The position numbers and the translations under genes are program-made. From Paraburkholderia podalyriae (GTDB taxonomy: Bacteria > Pseudomonadota > Gammaproteobacteria > Burkholderiales > Burkholderiaceae): 46,332 nt of DNA. Position 1 is the stretch's first letter, and each line of letters opens with the position of its first letter. Location: the NCBI RefSeq assembly GCF_014397785.1, contig NZ_VZQQ01000050.1, positions 1 through 46,332 of the forward strand, in the 5' to 3' direction. Below, piece after piece: positions 8,194 through 16,048 of the stretch. The notes beneath the pieces were generated by a model. The model did not search any database. It had not been told where the DNA came from and saw nothing but the letters and a program-made list of their open reading frames with translations.

Positions 8194-8901
8194 ATGCACG
8201 AACCGATCTCGTCCCTGAAAGTCGAGCGCCGAACGACCACGCTCAGAGCGCTTGCGCTCGAGAAAATGCGTAGCGCCATCCTGGACGCGCGTTTTCAGCC
8301 AGGCGCCCGGCTGGTCGAGCGGACCTTGTGTGAAGAGCTGGGCGTGAGCCGCACGGTCGTGCGCGAAGTATTGCGCCATCTGGAGACGGAGGGGCTCGTC
8401 GATACCCTGCCGAATCAGGGGCCCATCGTTGCCGTGCTCGATCTCAAGACCGCAACGGAGATTTACGAAATTCGCGGCCTGTTGGAGGGCGAAGCGGCGT
8501 CCGCCTGTGCGCGGCTTGCCGACGCACGCACCGTCGACGATCTGGACGCACTGATCGACAGCATTCAGCTCGCTTTCGATGACCGGGACTATCGCGCAGT
8601 GCTGGCGTTCACGACGGCGTTTTACGAGCGCATGTTCACCGCGGGCCACAAACATGTCGCGTGGGAAATCGTCCAGTCGTTGACGGCAAGAATCAACCGT
8701 CTGCGAGCGTTGACCATCGCGTCCGACGATCGCGGCAGCCAGGCGGTTCTGGAAATGCGTCAGATCCTGGCCGCGATACGCGCGGGGGACGCGGTCGCCG
8801 CGCACAGCGCCGCCGTCAAGCACGTCAGCGGGGTGGCGGAAATCGCCAGGAAGCTGTTGGTTGAAGGGCAGGGGCACTTGCTCCTGAAACGCGCGGGGTA
8901 A
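8194..8901 (+). CDS. GntR/FadR-family regulator, second paralogue
   Basis: A 235-residue GntR-FCD regulator very close in sequence to the one at 1193. Long shared blocks include QPGARLVERTLC, ELGVSRT and VREVLRHLETEGLVD, so the recognition helices look almost the same and both may read the same palindromes. The ligand domain differs more (EIYEIRGLLEGEAASACARL). It is the last gene of the importer operon. Immediately after its stop lies a porin gene remnant, so the downstream part of this operon has been lost. The duplication may allow two different effectors to control one regulon; this is inference. Confidence 0.92.
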   Translation: MHEPISSLKVERRTTTLRALALEKMRSAILDARFQPGARLVERTLCEELGVSRTVVREVLRHLETEGLVDTLPNQGPIVAVLDLKTATEIYEIRGLLEGEAASACARLADARTVDDLDALIDSIQLAFDDRDYRAVLAFTTAFYERMFTAGHKHVAWEIVQSLTARINRLRALTIASDDRGSQAVLEMRQILAAIRAGDAVAAHSAAVKHVSGVAEIARKLLVEGQGHLLLKRAG

Positions 8902-8908
8902 TCTTCGG

Positions 8909-9067
8909 GCTGCCTTGTCAAAGCGCACCTCGCTATACGCGATGGGCGTCTGGCAAAAGCCTGCGGGCGCGGCGTCGAATGCCGACATCTTCGATGGCGC
9001 GGTGGGATCGGCGTCGTCGAACAATCATCAGACCGCGGTGCGTATCGGTATGTATCACCAGTTCTGA
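8909..9067 (+). pseudogene. Outer-membrane porin remnant (C-terminal strands only)
   Basis: In frame with the stop at 9065-9067 the sequence reads ALSKRTSLYAMGVWQKPAG, followed by NHQTAVRIGMYHQF. This is the standard end of Burkholderia general porins (OmpC-like, Gram-negative porin family): the SKRT..LY strand, a loop, and a last beta strand ending in aromatic Phe. About 300 upstream residues are missing, and the fragment begins within ten bases of the gntR stop. The porin was therefore removed by a deletion that left only its tail and terminator. No product is expected. Confidence 0.75.
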
Positions 9068-9073
9068 CAGCAG

Positions 9074-9103
9074 CGTGCTCCGTCCTGGCGCGGAGCACGG
9101 TTT
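9074..9103 (+). terminator. Rho-independent terminator of the lost porin gene
   Basis: A perfect 9-bp stem CGTGCTCCG (9074-9082) / CGGAGCACG (9091-9099) with an 8-base loop is followed by GTTTC. It lies seven bases after the porin stop, so it probably ended the porin transcript and may now end the importer-gntR operon. Confidence 0.7.
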
Positions 9104-9174
9104 CGACCCTGCTTGATATCGCGCGCCCGGACCAGCATCGGGGTGCGCGACCCTTTTTCGCAACCCCTTTAGGA

Positions 9175-10641
9175 ATGACCATGGAATTGGGAACCCAGTT
9201 GAAGGACCCGCTGCTGTTTCGACAACAGGCTTACGTCAGCGGCGAATGGCAAAGCGCCGCGAGCGCAGAAACATTCGAGGTTCGCGATCCCGCAACGGGC
9301 GCGATCGTCGGCAACGTTCCTTTGATGGGCGCGAGCGAAACACGTCAGGCGATCGACGCAGCGAACGCGGCCTGGCCCGCGTGGCGCAAAAAGACCGCGA
9401 AAGAACGCGGCGCTATTCTGCGCAAATGGCACGATCTGATGATGGAGAACGCCGATGATCTTGCACTGATCCTGTCGACGGAGCAGGGCAAGTCGCTTGC
9501 GGAAGCGAAGGGTGAAATCGGCTATGCCGCGTCGTTCTTCGAATGGTTTGCGGAAGAAGGCAAGCGCATGTACGGAGACACGATTCCGACGCCGTCGAGC
9601 GACAAGCGCATCGTCGTGGTGAAGGAGCCGGTGGGTGTGTGCGCCGCGATTACGCCGTGGAATTTCCCGGCCGCGATGATTACCCGCAAGGTTGGACCCG
9701 CGCTCGCCGCCGGTTGCACCATCGTCGTCAAACCCGCCGAAGCGACGCCGTTCTCGGCGCTGGCGCTGGCCGTGCTGGCCCAGCGTGCAGGCGTGCCGTC
9801 CGGTGTGTTCAGCGTGGTGACGGGCGACCCGAAGGCGATTGGTGTGGAACTGACGTCGAATCCCGTCGTGCGCAAGCTCTCGTTCACGGGATCGACACCG
9901 GTGGGCCGCCTGTTGATGAGCCAGTGCGCGTCGACGGTCAAGAAAGTGTCGCTCGAACTCGGCGGCAACGCGCCGTTCATCGTGTTCGACGATGCCGACG
10001 TCGATGCGGCCGTCCAGGGTGCCATCGCATCGAAGTACCGCAACAGCGGGCAGACGTGCGTGTGCACGAACCGCTTCTACGTGCACGACACCGTATACGA
10101 CCAGTTCGCGGAAAAGCTCGCCGCAGCGGTCAGCCGCCTGAAGGTCGGACGCGGCACCGAACCCGATGTCGCGCAAGGCCCGCTCATCAACGAGGCGGCG
10201 GTGCAGAAAGTTGAAGCCCATATCGCGGATGCACTCGCGAAGGGCGCGTCCGTTGTCACGGGCGGCAAGCGTCATGCGCTCGGCCACGGCTTCTTCGAAC
10301 CGACGGTGCTCCGGGACGTCACCCCGGCGATGCAAGTCGCGAAAGACGAGACCTTCGGCCCACTCGCGCCGCTCTTCAGGTTCAGCAGCGACGACGAGGT
10401 GATCCGCTTCGCGAACGATACGGAATTTGGTCTCGCATCGTACTTCTACAGCCGGGACATCGGCCGCATCTGGAGGGTTGCGGAAGCGTTGGAGTACGGG
10501 ATGGTCGGGGTGAACACGGGCCTGATTTCGAACGAAGTCGCGCCGTTCGGTGGCGTGAAGCAGTCGGGCATGGGGCGCGAGGGTTCGCACTACGGCATCG
10601 ACGATTATGTCGTCATCAAATATCTGTGCATGGCGGTTTGA
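9175..10641 (+). CDS. gabD: NAD(P)-dependent succinate-semialdehyde dehydrogenase (GabD/TgnE-like)
   Basis: A 488-residue aldehyde dehydrogenase of the GabD group. The catalytic Cys295 lies in SGQTCVCTNRF and the general base Glu261 in SLELGGNAP. The motifs TPWNFPAAMITRK, KPAEATPFSAL and SFTGSTPVGRLL mark the cofactor site, and the end VKQSGMGREGSHYGI is typical of GabD. It would oxidise succinate semialdehyde to succinate for the TCA cycle. In this cluster that is the last step after ring cleavage and hydrolysis of the imported N-heterocycle. Start 9175 (or 9181, two codons later). It is convergent with the operon ending at 11162. Confidence 0.9.
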   Translation: MTMELGTQLKDPLLFRQQAYVSGEWQSAASAETFEVRDPATGAIVGNVPLMGASETRQAIDAANAAWPAWRKKTAKERGAILRKWHDLMMENADDLALILSTEQGKSLAEAKGEIGYAASFFEWFAEEGKRMYGDTIPTPSSDKRIVVVKEPVGVCAAITPWNFPAAMITRKVGPALAAGCTIVVKPAEATPFSALALAVLAQRAGVPSGVFSVVTGDPKAIGVELTSNPVVRKLSFTGSTPVGRLLMSQCASTVKKVSLELGGNAPFIVFDDADVDAAVQGAIASKYRNSGQTCVCTNRFYVHDTVYDQFAEKLAAAVSRLKVGRGTEPDVAQGPLINEAAVQKVEAHIADALAKGASVVTGGKRHALGHGFFEPTVLRDVTPAMQVAKDETFGPLAPLFRFSSDDEVIRFANDTEFGLASYFYSRDIGRIWRVAEALEYGMVGVNTGLISNEVAPFGGVKQSGMGREGSHYGIDDYVVIKYLCMAV

Positions 10642-10729
10642 CCTGGAAAAAGCGTGGTGCAAAAGGGGACGCTCGAACATGAATACATGGTCATCCAGAA
10701 ACGATGGAGCGGGCGCGGCCCGTTTGCAC

Positions 10730-11057
10730 GACACTGCGCTCGATCACACCGAACCCGGCGCGGTAAGCATACAGTTGCCGGTGACGATACGCGTCCTCGC
10801 GATCCTCCTCGCCGAAGGTGGAAAATCGCGCCGAAGAATTGCCCGGCGACGATGGCAAGAATGGCGCTTACCAGATCCAGGTAGAAAATCAGCACTGAGG
10901 CAGCGCCGGAAATCACGGCCAACGGCGCGACATTCGTGCAGAACTACAAGGTGAAGAGGTCGACCGGTTTGCCGTGCCGGTTTTCCGGGGCAACATACTC
11001 GATCGAGTTGCTTTCGATGGTCAGAACGCTGCTATCGTTCGCCGGGTTTGTCATCAT
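10730..11057 (-). pseudogene. NCS1-family (cytosine/purine permease type) pseudogene
   Basis: Reading the - strand from 11057, a start MMTNPAND leads to SIEYVAPENRHGKPVDLFTL. A TAG (10944-10946) then stands where the family has a conserved Trp (TGG). The same frame continues FCTNVAPLAVISGAASVLIF and LVSAILAIVAGQFFGAIF, the first two membrane helices of the NCS1 family. After about 10800 the frame is lost. The rest of the ~450-residue permease is absent. It lies 104 bp behind the aldehyde dehydrogenase at 11162 in the same direction, so it was probably the last gene of that operon and perhaps its original importer. Confidence 0.7.
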
Positions 11058-11161
11058 GTCGCCATTTTTATACCGGGCTGCGCCGCACCACGAACGCAAT
11101 GCGTGTGGCGACAGCGCAGCCTTTACGGCTTTGAATCAACACGGCAGGGGAGCGCGCCCGT

Positions 11162-12631
11162 CTAGCGCATCACGAACGGGTCGCTGATCGGGTCGTCCGA
11201 GGTGCGAAGCCACACGGACTTCGTCGTCGTGTATTCGAGCGCAGCGGCGAAGCCGCCTTCACGGCCATGCCCCGACAGTCCGAAGCCGCCGAACGGCACG
11301 AGCGGCGACACCGCCCGATACGTGTTGATCCAGACGATGCCCGATCGAACGCGCTTTGAAACGCGATGGGCACGCGTGAGATTGGTAGTAAAGATGCCGG
11401 CTGCAAGACCGTAGGCTGTGCTGTTAGCCTTTTCGATTGCTTCCTGTTCGGTAGCGAACGTATCGACCGAAAGCACCGGCCCGAAGAGTTCCGTCGTAAT
11501 ACTGTCCGCGTTCGCGACACCGGTACAGTCCAGAATCGTGGGCGCGTAGTAGTAGCCCGCGCGCTCGATAGCCTTGCCCCCCGTCAACACTCTGGCGCCC
11601 TGGCGCACGGAGCTTGCAACGACCGACTCGATATTACGCAGTTGCCGCTCGGTGCAAAGCGGCCCGTATTCCGTTGCCATGTCATTGGGCAAGCCGACGA
11701 GAATGCGCGAGACGCGTTCGACCAGCAACGCAAGAAATTCGTCCTTGACGGATGCTTCGATCAACAGACGCGAGCCCGCGACACAGCTCTGACCGCTGGC
11801 AGCGAAAATGGCCGCCACCTGTGCATTCACGGCGCTTTGAATGTCGGTGTCAGCGAACACGATGAACGGCGATTTGCCGCCCAGCTCCAGCGAAACCTTG
11901 GCGAGGTTATTCGCCGTGTTCGCGACAATATGCTTCGCCGTTTCCGGGCCACCCGTGAAGGCCACCTTGTCCACCTTCGGATGGCTGCTGAGTACGGCGC
12001 CGCATTGCGCGCCAAAGCCGGTGACCACGTTGACCACACCGGGCGGGAAGCCGGCTTCGTGGACCACGCGGGCGAATTCGAGCAACGGACCCGGCGCTTC
12101 CTCGGAGGCCTTGAGCACCACTGTGCAGCCGGCGGCCAGCGCCGGTCCGACCTTCACCGCTGACAGGAACAGCTGGCTATTCCACGGAACGATCGCCGCC
12201 ACCACGCCGACTGGTTGCCGGTCGAGCCAGACCTGCATGTCCGGCTTGTCGACCGGCACGTGGCTGCCTTCGAGCTTGTCGGCGATACCGGCGTAGTAAC
12301 GGTAGTACTCTGCCACGTAGGCAATCTGGCTGGAGGTCTCACGGATGATCTTGCCGGTATCGGTGGTTTCAATTTCAGCAAGTCGCGGCGCAGCCTTTTC
12401 GAGGAGGTCGGCGAGCCTGTACAGCAGCTTCCCTCTGGCCGACGCCGTGATGCCGGCCCACGCGGGATCGGTCAGCGCGCGGCTGGCGGCGTCCACGGCC
12501 CGGTTGACCTCGCCGGTCCTTGCCTCGGGCATCTGTGCCCACACTTCGCCGGTGGCCGGGTTCACGCTTCCGAACGTTGCGGCGCCCGGCTCGAACTGGC
12601 CGTCGATATAAAGCTGGAAATGAAAACTCAT
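11162..12631 (-). CDS. Aldehyde dehydrogenase (TgnC-like)
   Basis: A 489-residue ALDH-superfamily enzyme, distinct from the GabD type. The catalytic Cys283 lies in SGQSCVAGSR and the base Glu249 in SLELGGKSP. The nucleotide-binding region holds AAIVPWNSQLFL, KASEEAPGPLLE and FTGGPETAKHI. In the trigonelline pathway an ALDH oxidises the cyclic hemiacetal-lactone product of ring cleavage to the formamido-methylene succinate; in pyridine degradation a comparable dehydrogenase acts on an oxobutenyl-formamide. Its place 12 bp behind the LLM oxygenase supports that second-step role. The exact substrate is inferred. Confidence 0.87.
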   Translation of the reverse strand: MSFHFQLYIDGQFEPGAATFGSVNPATGEVWAQMPEARTGEVNRAVDAASRALTDPAWAGITASARGKLLYRLADLLEKAAPRLAEIETTDTGKIIRETSSQIAYVAEYYRYYAGIADKLEGSHVPVDKPDMQVWLDRQPVGVVAAIVPWNSQLFLSAVKVGPALAAGCTVVLKASEEAPGPLLEFARVVHEAGFPPGVVNVVTGFGAQCGAVLSSHPKVDKVAFTGGPETAKHIVANTANNLAKVSLELGGKSPFIVFADTDIQSAVNAQVAAIFAASGQSCVAGSRLLIEASVKDEFLALLVERVSRILVGLPNDMATEYGPLCTERQLRNIESVVASSVRQGARVLTGGKAIERAGYYYAPTILDCTGVANADSITTELFGPVLSVDTFATEQEAIEKANSTAYGLAAGIFTTNLTRAHRVSKRVRSGIVWINTYRAVSPLVPFGGFGLSGHGREGGFAAALEYTTTKSVWLRTSDDPISDPFVMR

Positions 12632-12643
12632 GGAATCACGCCC

Positions 12644-13681
12644 TCACTGAAAGGCAGGCATCACGTCGTTGATCATCCGTTCGAGCGACGCCTTCTTGCG
12701 CTCGAAGCTCATGCCGGTGTCGATCCAGAAGGAGTACTCGTCGAAGCCGAGCGCTTCGTATGCCTTCAGGCGCGCGATCACCTCATCGGGCGTACCGATG
12801 ACGTTGTTCCTGCGCATGGCTTCCGGCGTGTAGAACGGGTGAGCGGCGATCTCTTCCTTGCTCAGCGACTTGATCATGCCACGGCTTACCGGACGCTCGT
12901 TCTTGAACCATGCGCCGAAGTAGTTATAGAAGACGTTCACTTGGTCGGCAGCCAGTTGTGCGTCGTCCTCGCTGCTCGCGACATAGGTGTGGCGCAGCAA
13001 CATGATCTGCGGGCGAGGCATGTTGCTGAATTTCTCGCATGCCGCGTTGAAATGGCCGGCGAGCTTCTCGACTTCTTCGTCGCCCATATGCAACGGCGTG
13101 ACCTGGACGTTGCAGCCGTTCGCCACGGCGAACTCGTGGCTGTTCGGGTCGCGGGCGGCTACCCAGAGTGGCGGGTGCGGCTGCTGGAGCGGTAGCGGAG
13201 ACGACGTTGTCGAAGGGAATTTCCAGAACTCGCCTTCGTGCGCGTAGTCGCCTTCCCACAGTTTTTTCACTGCCGGAATGAGTTCACGCATTCTCTGGCC
13301 GGCACCCCATGCATCGAGGCCCGGCAGCAGACGTTCGTATTCGAACGAATACGCGCCGCGTGCGATGCCCAACTCCAGACGGCCGTTGGTGATGATGTCG
13401 GTCATCGCCGCTTCGCCAGCAAGCTTGATCGGATGCCAGAATGGCGCGATGACCGTGCCGGTGCCCAGCCTGACGTTCTGGGTCTTGTTGGCCAGATCCA
13501 CGAGGTTGAGGAACGGATTGGGCGCGATCGTGAAGTCCATGCCGTGGTGCTCGCCGGTCCAGACGGCGTGCATGCCGCCCCGGTCCGCGATCTGACAAAG
13601 CTCGACCATCTCGTCATAAAGCTGTTTCTGACCGGTCTGGTCGGAGACGCGCTCCATGTGCACGAAAAGTGAAAAACGCAT
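12644..13681 (-). CDS. LLM-class flavin-dependent monooxygenase (TgnA/PyrA-like)
   Basis: A 345-residue bacterial-luciferase-like oxygenase with TIM-barrel motifs FSLFVHMER, AVWTGEHHGMDFTIAPNP, LGTGTVIAPFWHPIK and LGIARGAYSFEYE. It has no flavin reductase domain of its own, so it depends on reduced flavin from a partner. That partner is encoded 11 bp upstream (13693-14619). In trigonelline and pyridine catabolism the oxygenase component cleaves the N-heteroaromatic ring directly without prior hydroxylation. This is the only LLM oxygenase in the window and the likely committed step. It could also act on another N-heterocycle. Confidence 0.88.
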   Translation of the reverse strand: MRFSLFVHMERVSDQTGQKQLYDEMVELCQIADRGGMHAVWTGEHHGMDFTIAPNPFLNLVDLANKTQNVRLGTGTVIAPFWHPIKLAGEAAMTDIITNGRLELGIARGAYSFEYERLLPGLDAWGAGQRMRELIPAVKKLWEGDYAHEGEFWKFPSTTSSPLPLQQPHPPLWVAARDPNSHEFAVANGCNVQVTPLHMGDEEVEKLAGHFNAACEKFSNMPRPQIMLLRHTYVASSEDDAQLAADQVNVFYNYFGAWFKNERPVSRGMIKSLSKEEIAAHPFYTPEAMRRNNVIGTPDEVIARLKAYEALGFDEYSFWIDTGMSFERKKASLERMINDVMPAFQ

Positions 13682-13692
13682 GGGGTAACCTT

Positions 13693-14619
13693 TCAGGAAA
13701 GAAGCGGGCGGACGGTGCCCTGGCTATGGTCGCCGTAGTACATGCCGTAGCTCTTTAACTGGCTCTCCTTGCGGTAGCGTTCGAGCATGCTGGCGACGGC
13801 GGCGTCCTGGAACTGATTCGAGCCGATCTCGTCGAGGCTCACGAATTCGCCCGACGCGGCGGCCTCATCGGGCGGCGCACTGCAGAGAAACGAAATGTAT
13901 TGGTAGTGGGTTTCGGTGTTGTTGTACGCCGAATAGATGAAGCTCGCCGATGCGTCCGGCTGGTACTTCGCGAAGATCTCGGCGAGCGCCTTGTCGGCGC
14001 CTTCCTTGCCGATCTCCTTAGAAGGCAGACTCCATTTGTTATCCGCGTTGCGGATGAGGAGCACCTTGTCGTCGCGCGCGATAATCGCGCTCACTACGAC
14101 CTTCTGACCGGTGATGACTTCGGCCGATACCTTGGCGGGCGTGAAATAGCCGCCACGGTAATAGCCGAGGCCGGCGTAGCCCGCAGAGTGGAACGCCTCG
14201 ACCTTACCGACGATCAGCGCGTGGTCGCCCGCATCGATCACCGTGTGCGTTGTGCAGTCGAACCACGCACTGACGTCGCCGATGAGCGGGTTGTTGTTCG
14301 CGCTTAGATGCCAGTTCACGTTGGCGAAGCGATCGTCGCTGGGCCGCGCGAAGGTATTGGATAGATCTTTCTGGCCTTCCGCGAGAATGTTGATGGCGAA
14401 GTGTCCCGTCGTGGAAAACGTCTGGTAGTTGCTCGACGTCTTTGCGATGCTCACGAGCAGCAACGCCGGGTCCAACGAAACTGACGAGAACGAGTTTGCG
14501 GTAAAGCCGAGCGGCTTGCCGTCGTCTCCTGCCGTCGTCACAATTGTGACGCCTGTCATGAAGGCGCCGAAAGCATCGCGCAGTTCACGAGGATTGATTC
14601 TGGCGGTCTCTTGGCTCAT
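13693..14619 (-). CDS. Flavin reductase with Nudix-like C-terminal domain (TgnB-like), copy 2
   Basis: A 308-residue two-part protein. Residues 1-165 form the flavin reductase domain (LRDAFGAFMTGVTIVTT, LGFTANSFSSVSLDPALLL, FDCTTHTVIDAGDHALIVG). Residues ~180-300 look like a Nudix fold (VVSAIIARDDKVLLIRN, NKWSLPSKEIGKEG) in which the Nudix-box catalytic residues are not conserved. It precedes the oxygenase gene by 11 bp and follows the hydrolase gene by 1 bp. It should be the reductase component of the two-component oxygenase. It shares layout but only moderate identity with the copy at 3083. Confidence 0.88.
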   Translation of the reverse strand: MSQETARINPRELRDAFGAFMTGVTIVTTAGDDGKPLGFTANSFSSVSLDPALLLVSIAKTSSNYQTFSTTGHFAINILAEGQKDLSNTFARPSDDRFANVNWHLSANNNPLIGDVSAWFDCTTHTVIDAGDHALIVGKVEAFHSAGYAGLGYYRGGYFTPAKVSAEVITGQKVVVSAIIARDDKVLLIRNADNKWSLPSKEIGKEGADKALAEIFAKYQPDASASFIYSAYNNTETHYQYISFLCSAPPDEAAASGEFVSLDEIGSNQFQDAAVASMLERYRKESQLKSYGMYYGDHSQGTVRPLLS

Positions 14620-14620
14620 A

Positions 14621-15439
14621 TCACACTTCCGATTTCAACGTTTCGGCGAGATGCTCGGTCTGCAGCCAGGCGCGCAGGGCGCGATTGACTTCCTCGGGGG
14701 CGGTCAGGTTCACCATATGGCGCTCGTTGCGGATTACGACGGCACGACCGTTGTGGGCGGCACTGGCCATCTGTTCTGCCATCTCCGGCGTCGAATTCGC
14801 ATCATCCGAACCGGTGAGCACGAGAGCAGGGCAGGCAATCGTATGCCAGCCGTCGGCATAGACTTCATCGCCACTCGCGAAGGCCGTATAGGCCGTGGCG
14901 TAACCTGCCAGATCGACGGATTTCAGCCAGGACTCGACCTTTTGCGCCGCGATGCGCTGCGCTTCCTCGGCATTGAACCAGCGCTTGAGCGGTGTTTCGA
15001 TGTCGATGCTTCCCGATCGAAGTTCGGCCGCGCGTTGCAGCACGGCGTCGCGGGCCTCCGTGGTCCGGCGATACACGCCGTTCAGAACGGCTACGCGCCT
15101 GACCAGATCAGGCCGGGTGACGGCCACGCCCGCGGCGATCAGCGAACCCATCGAATGACCCGCCAGATTGACGGGGCCTGCGTTCAGTGCTTCGATGAAT
15201 TCGATGGCCCAATTCACGAATTGCTGCAATCCGGCATTCACGTCCAGCGCGGTGCTCGTGCCGTGCCCGGGCATATCGACCGAAAACACCCTGAATTCGG
15301 CCGACAGATCGTCGATCTGCGGGTGCCACGCACGCGCCTGCATGCCCACCCCATGAATCAGGACCAGTGGCTCCCCAGTTCCCTGCTCGAGATAGTGCGC
15401 GACGCGATTACTTGACAGATGCAGGATTGTTGAGGTCAT
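14621..15439 (-). CDS. Alpha/beta hydrolase (TgnD-like), copy 2
   Basis: A 272-residue alpha/beta hydrolase. The oxyanion region is VLIHGVGMQARAWHP, the nucleophile Ser96 lies in GHSMGS, the acid region is LTGSDDANSTPEM and the base His lies in NERHMVNLTAPEEV. The ATG at 15439 gives the family-typical N-terminus (HYLEQGTGEPLVLIHG). It overlaps the upstream gene end by 32 bp, which points to translational coupling. The proposed reaction is cleavage of the acylated enamine intermediate to amine, formate and succinate semialdehyde. Why two related hydrolases are kept is unclear; they may handle different N-substituted substrates. Confidence 0.87.
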   Translation of the reverse strand: MTSTILHLSSNRVAHYLEQGTGEPLVLIHGVGMQARAWHPQIDDLSAEFRVFSVDMPGHGTSTALDVNAGLQQFVNWAIEFIEALNAGPVNLAGHSMGSLIAAGVAVTRPDLVRRVAVLNGVYRRTTEARDAVLQRAAELRSGSIDIETPLKRWFNAEEAQRIAAQKVESWLKSVDLAGYATAYTAFASGDEVYADGWHTIACPALVLTGSDDANSTPEMAEQMASAAHNGRAVVIRNERHMVNLTAPEEVNRALRAWLQTEHLAETLKSEV

Positions 15440-16010
15440 TTCCGAGTTCTGCCAGATCTTTGTACCGATCGCCAATGCGGTGATGCGGACGGCCGCCGGT
15501 CGCGCCGCCAATTGCGATAACCAGTTCGTCCGGCGCCGGCGCATCGGCGATCGCGAACTGTAGCGTCAGGTAATGCGAACGGCGGCCTTCGTCGTTCTTG
15601 TCCATCATTGGGATCAGCAGCGGCGCATTTGCCGGGCCGCGCGTGTTGTTGAAAGCCAGATACGACTTGGCGCCGACGGCCGCGCGATAGATGTTGCCGA
15701 AGTGCAGCGTGTGGATCAGCGCGGACGCATGCTCGAGCTCACCGTCGAGGCCGACGATCGCGCTCTTGCCGAACGCCTCGACCGCTTCGCCTGACCCTGC
15801 CTCGTCAAGGATGAGCTTCGTGAGGTGCTCGCTGAGTTGCGGCGCGATCGCGCGAATCTCGGGCGACAGATCTTCGACATAGCCTCGGCCTGCCCACGGG
15901 TTTTTGATGACGGCCGCTGCGCCGATCATCTTCAGCGGCTTCGCGGCGGCTTTGTCGCCATCCACGAAGACCGTCTCGACATGGAGAATAGATTTGCGAA
16001 TCAGGCTCAT
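15408..16010 (-). CDS. PF06684 (DUF1185, 'amino acid synthesis') family protein
   Basis: A 200-residue member of the family annotated as amino acid synthesis protein, whose biochemical role is poorly known. Family features are an N-terminal strand IRKSILHVETVFVDG, the core AVIKNPWAGRGYVEDLSPE, and a glycine-rich C-terminal part IAIGGATGGRPHHRIGDRY. The ATG at 16010 has AGGA about ten bases upstream. As first gene of the LLM-oxygenase operon, it is a candidate for the conserved hypothetical protein reported to assist the trigonelline pathway. It might accelerate opening or isomerisation of an unstable enamine or lactone; that is speculation. Confidence 0.85.
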   Translation of the reverse strand: MSLIRKSILHVETVFVDGDKAAAKPLKMIGAAAVIKNPWAGRGYVEDLSPEIRAIAPQLSEHLTKLILDEAGSGEAVEAFGKSAIVGLDGELEHASALIHTLHFGNIYRAAVGAKSYLAFNNTRGPANAPLLIPMMDKNDEGRRSHYLTLQFAIADAPAPDELVIAIGGATGGRPHHRIGDRYKDLAELGNDLNNPASVK

Positions 16011-16048
16011 AGCAAGGTGTCCTAGGGTCAGTTGTTGATGTAAAGCAT

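Noticed and set aside
9169..10734. 521-codon open frame on the - strand opposite gabD
   Set aside because: It mirrors the GabD gene, is rich in His/Arg/Asp as antisense of GC-rich genes is, and has no family motif. The + strand encodes a complete enzyme with all catalytic residues.
2188..15439. Pyrimidine (Rut) pathway as explanation for LLM oxygenase + flavin reductase + hydrolase
   Set aside because: RutB, RutC and RutE equivalents are missing, while two aldehyde dehydrogenases and a PF06684 protein are present, which fits ring cleavage to succinate semialdehyde better.
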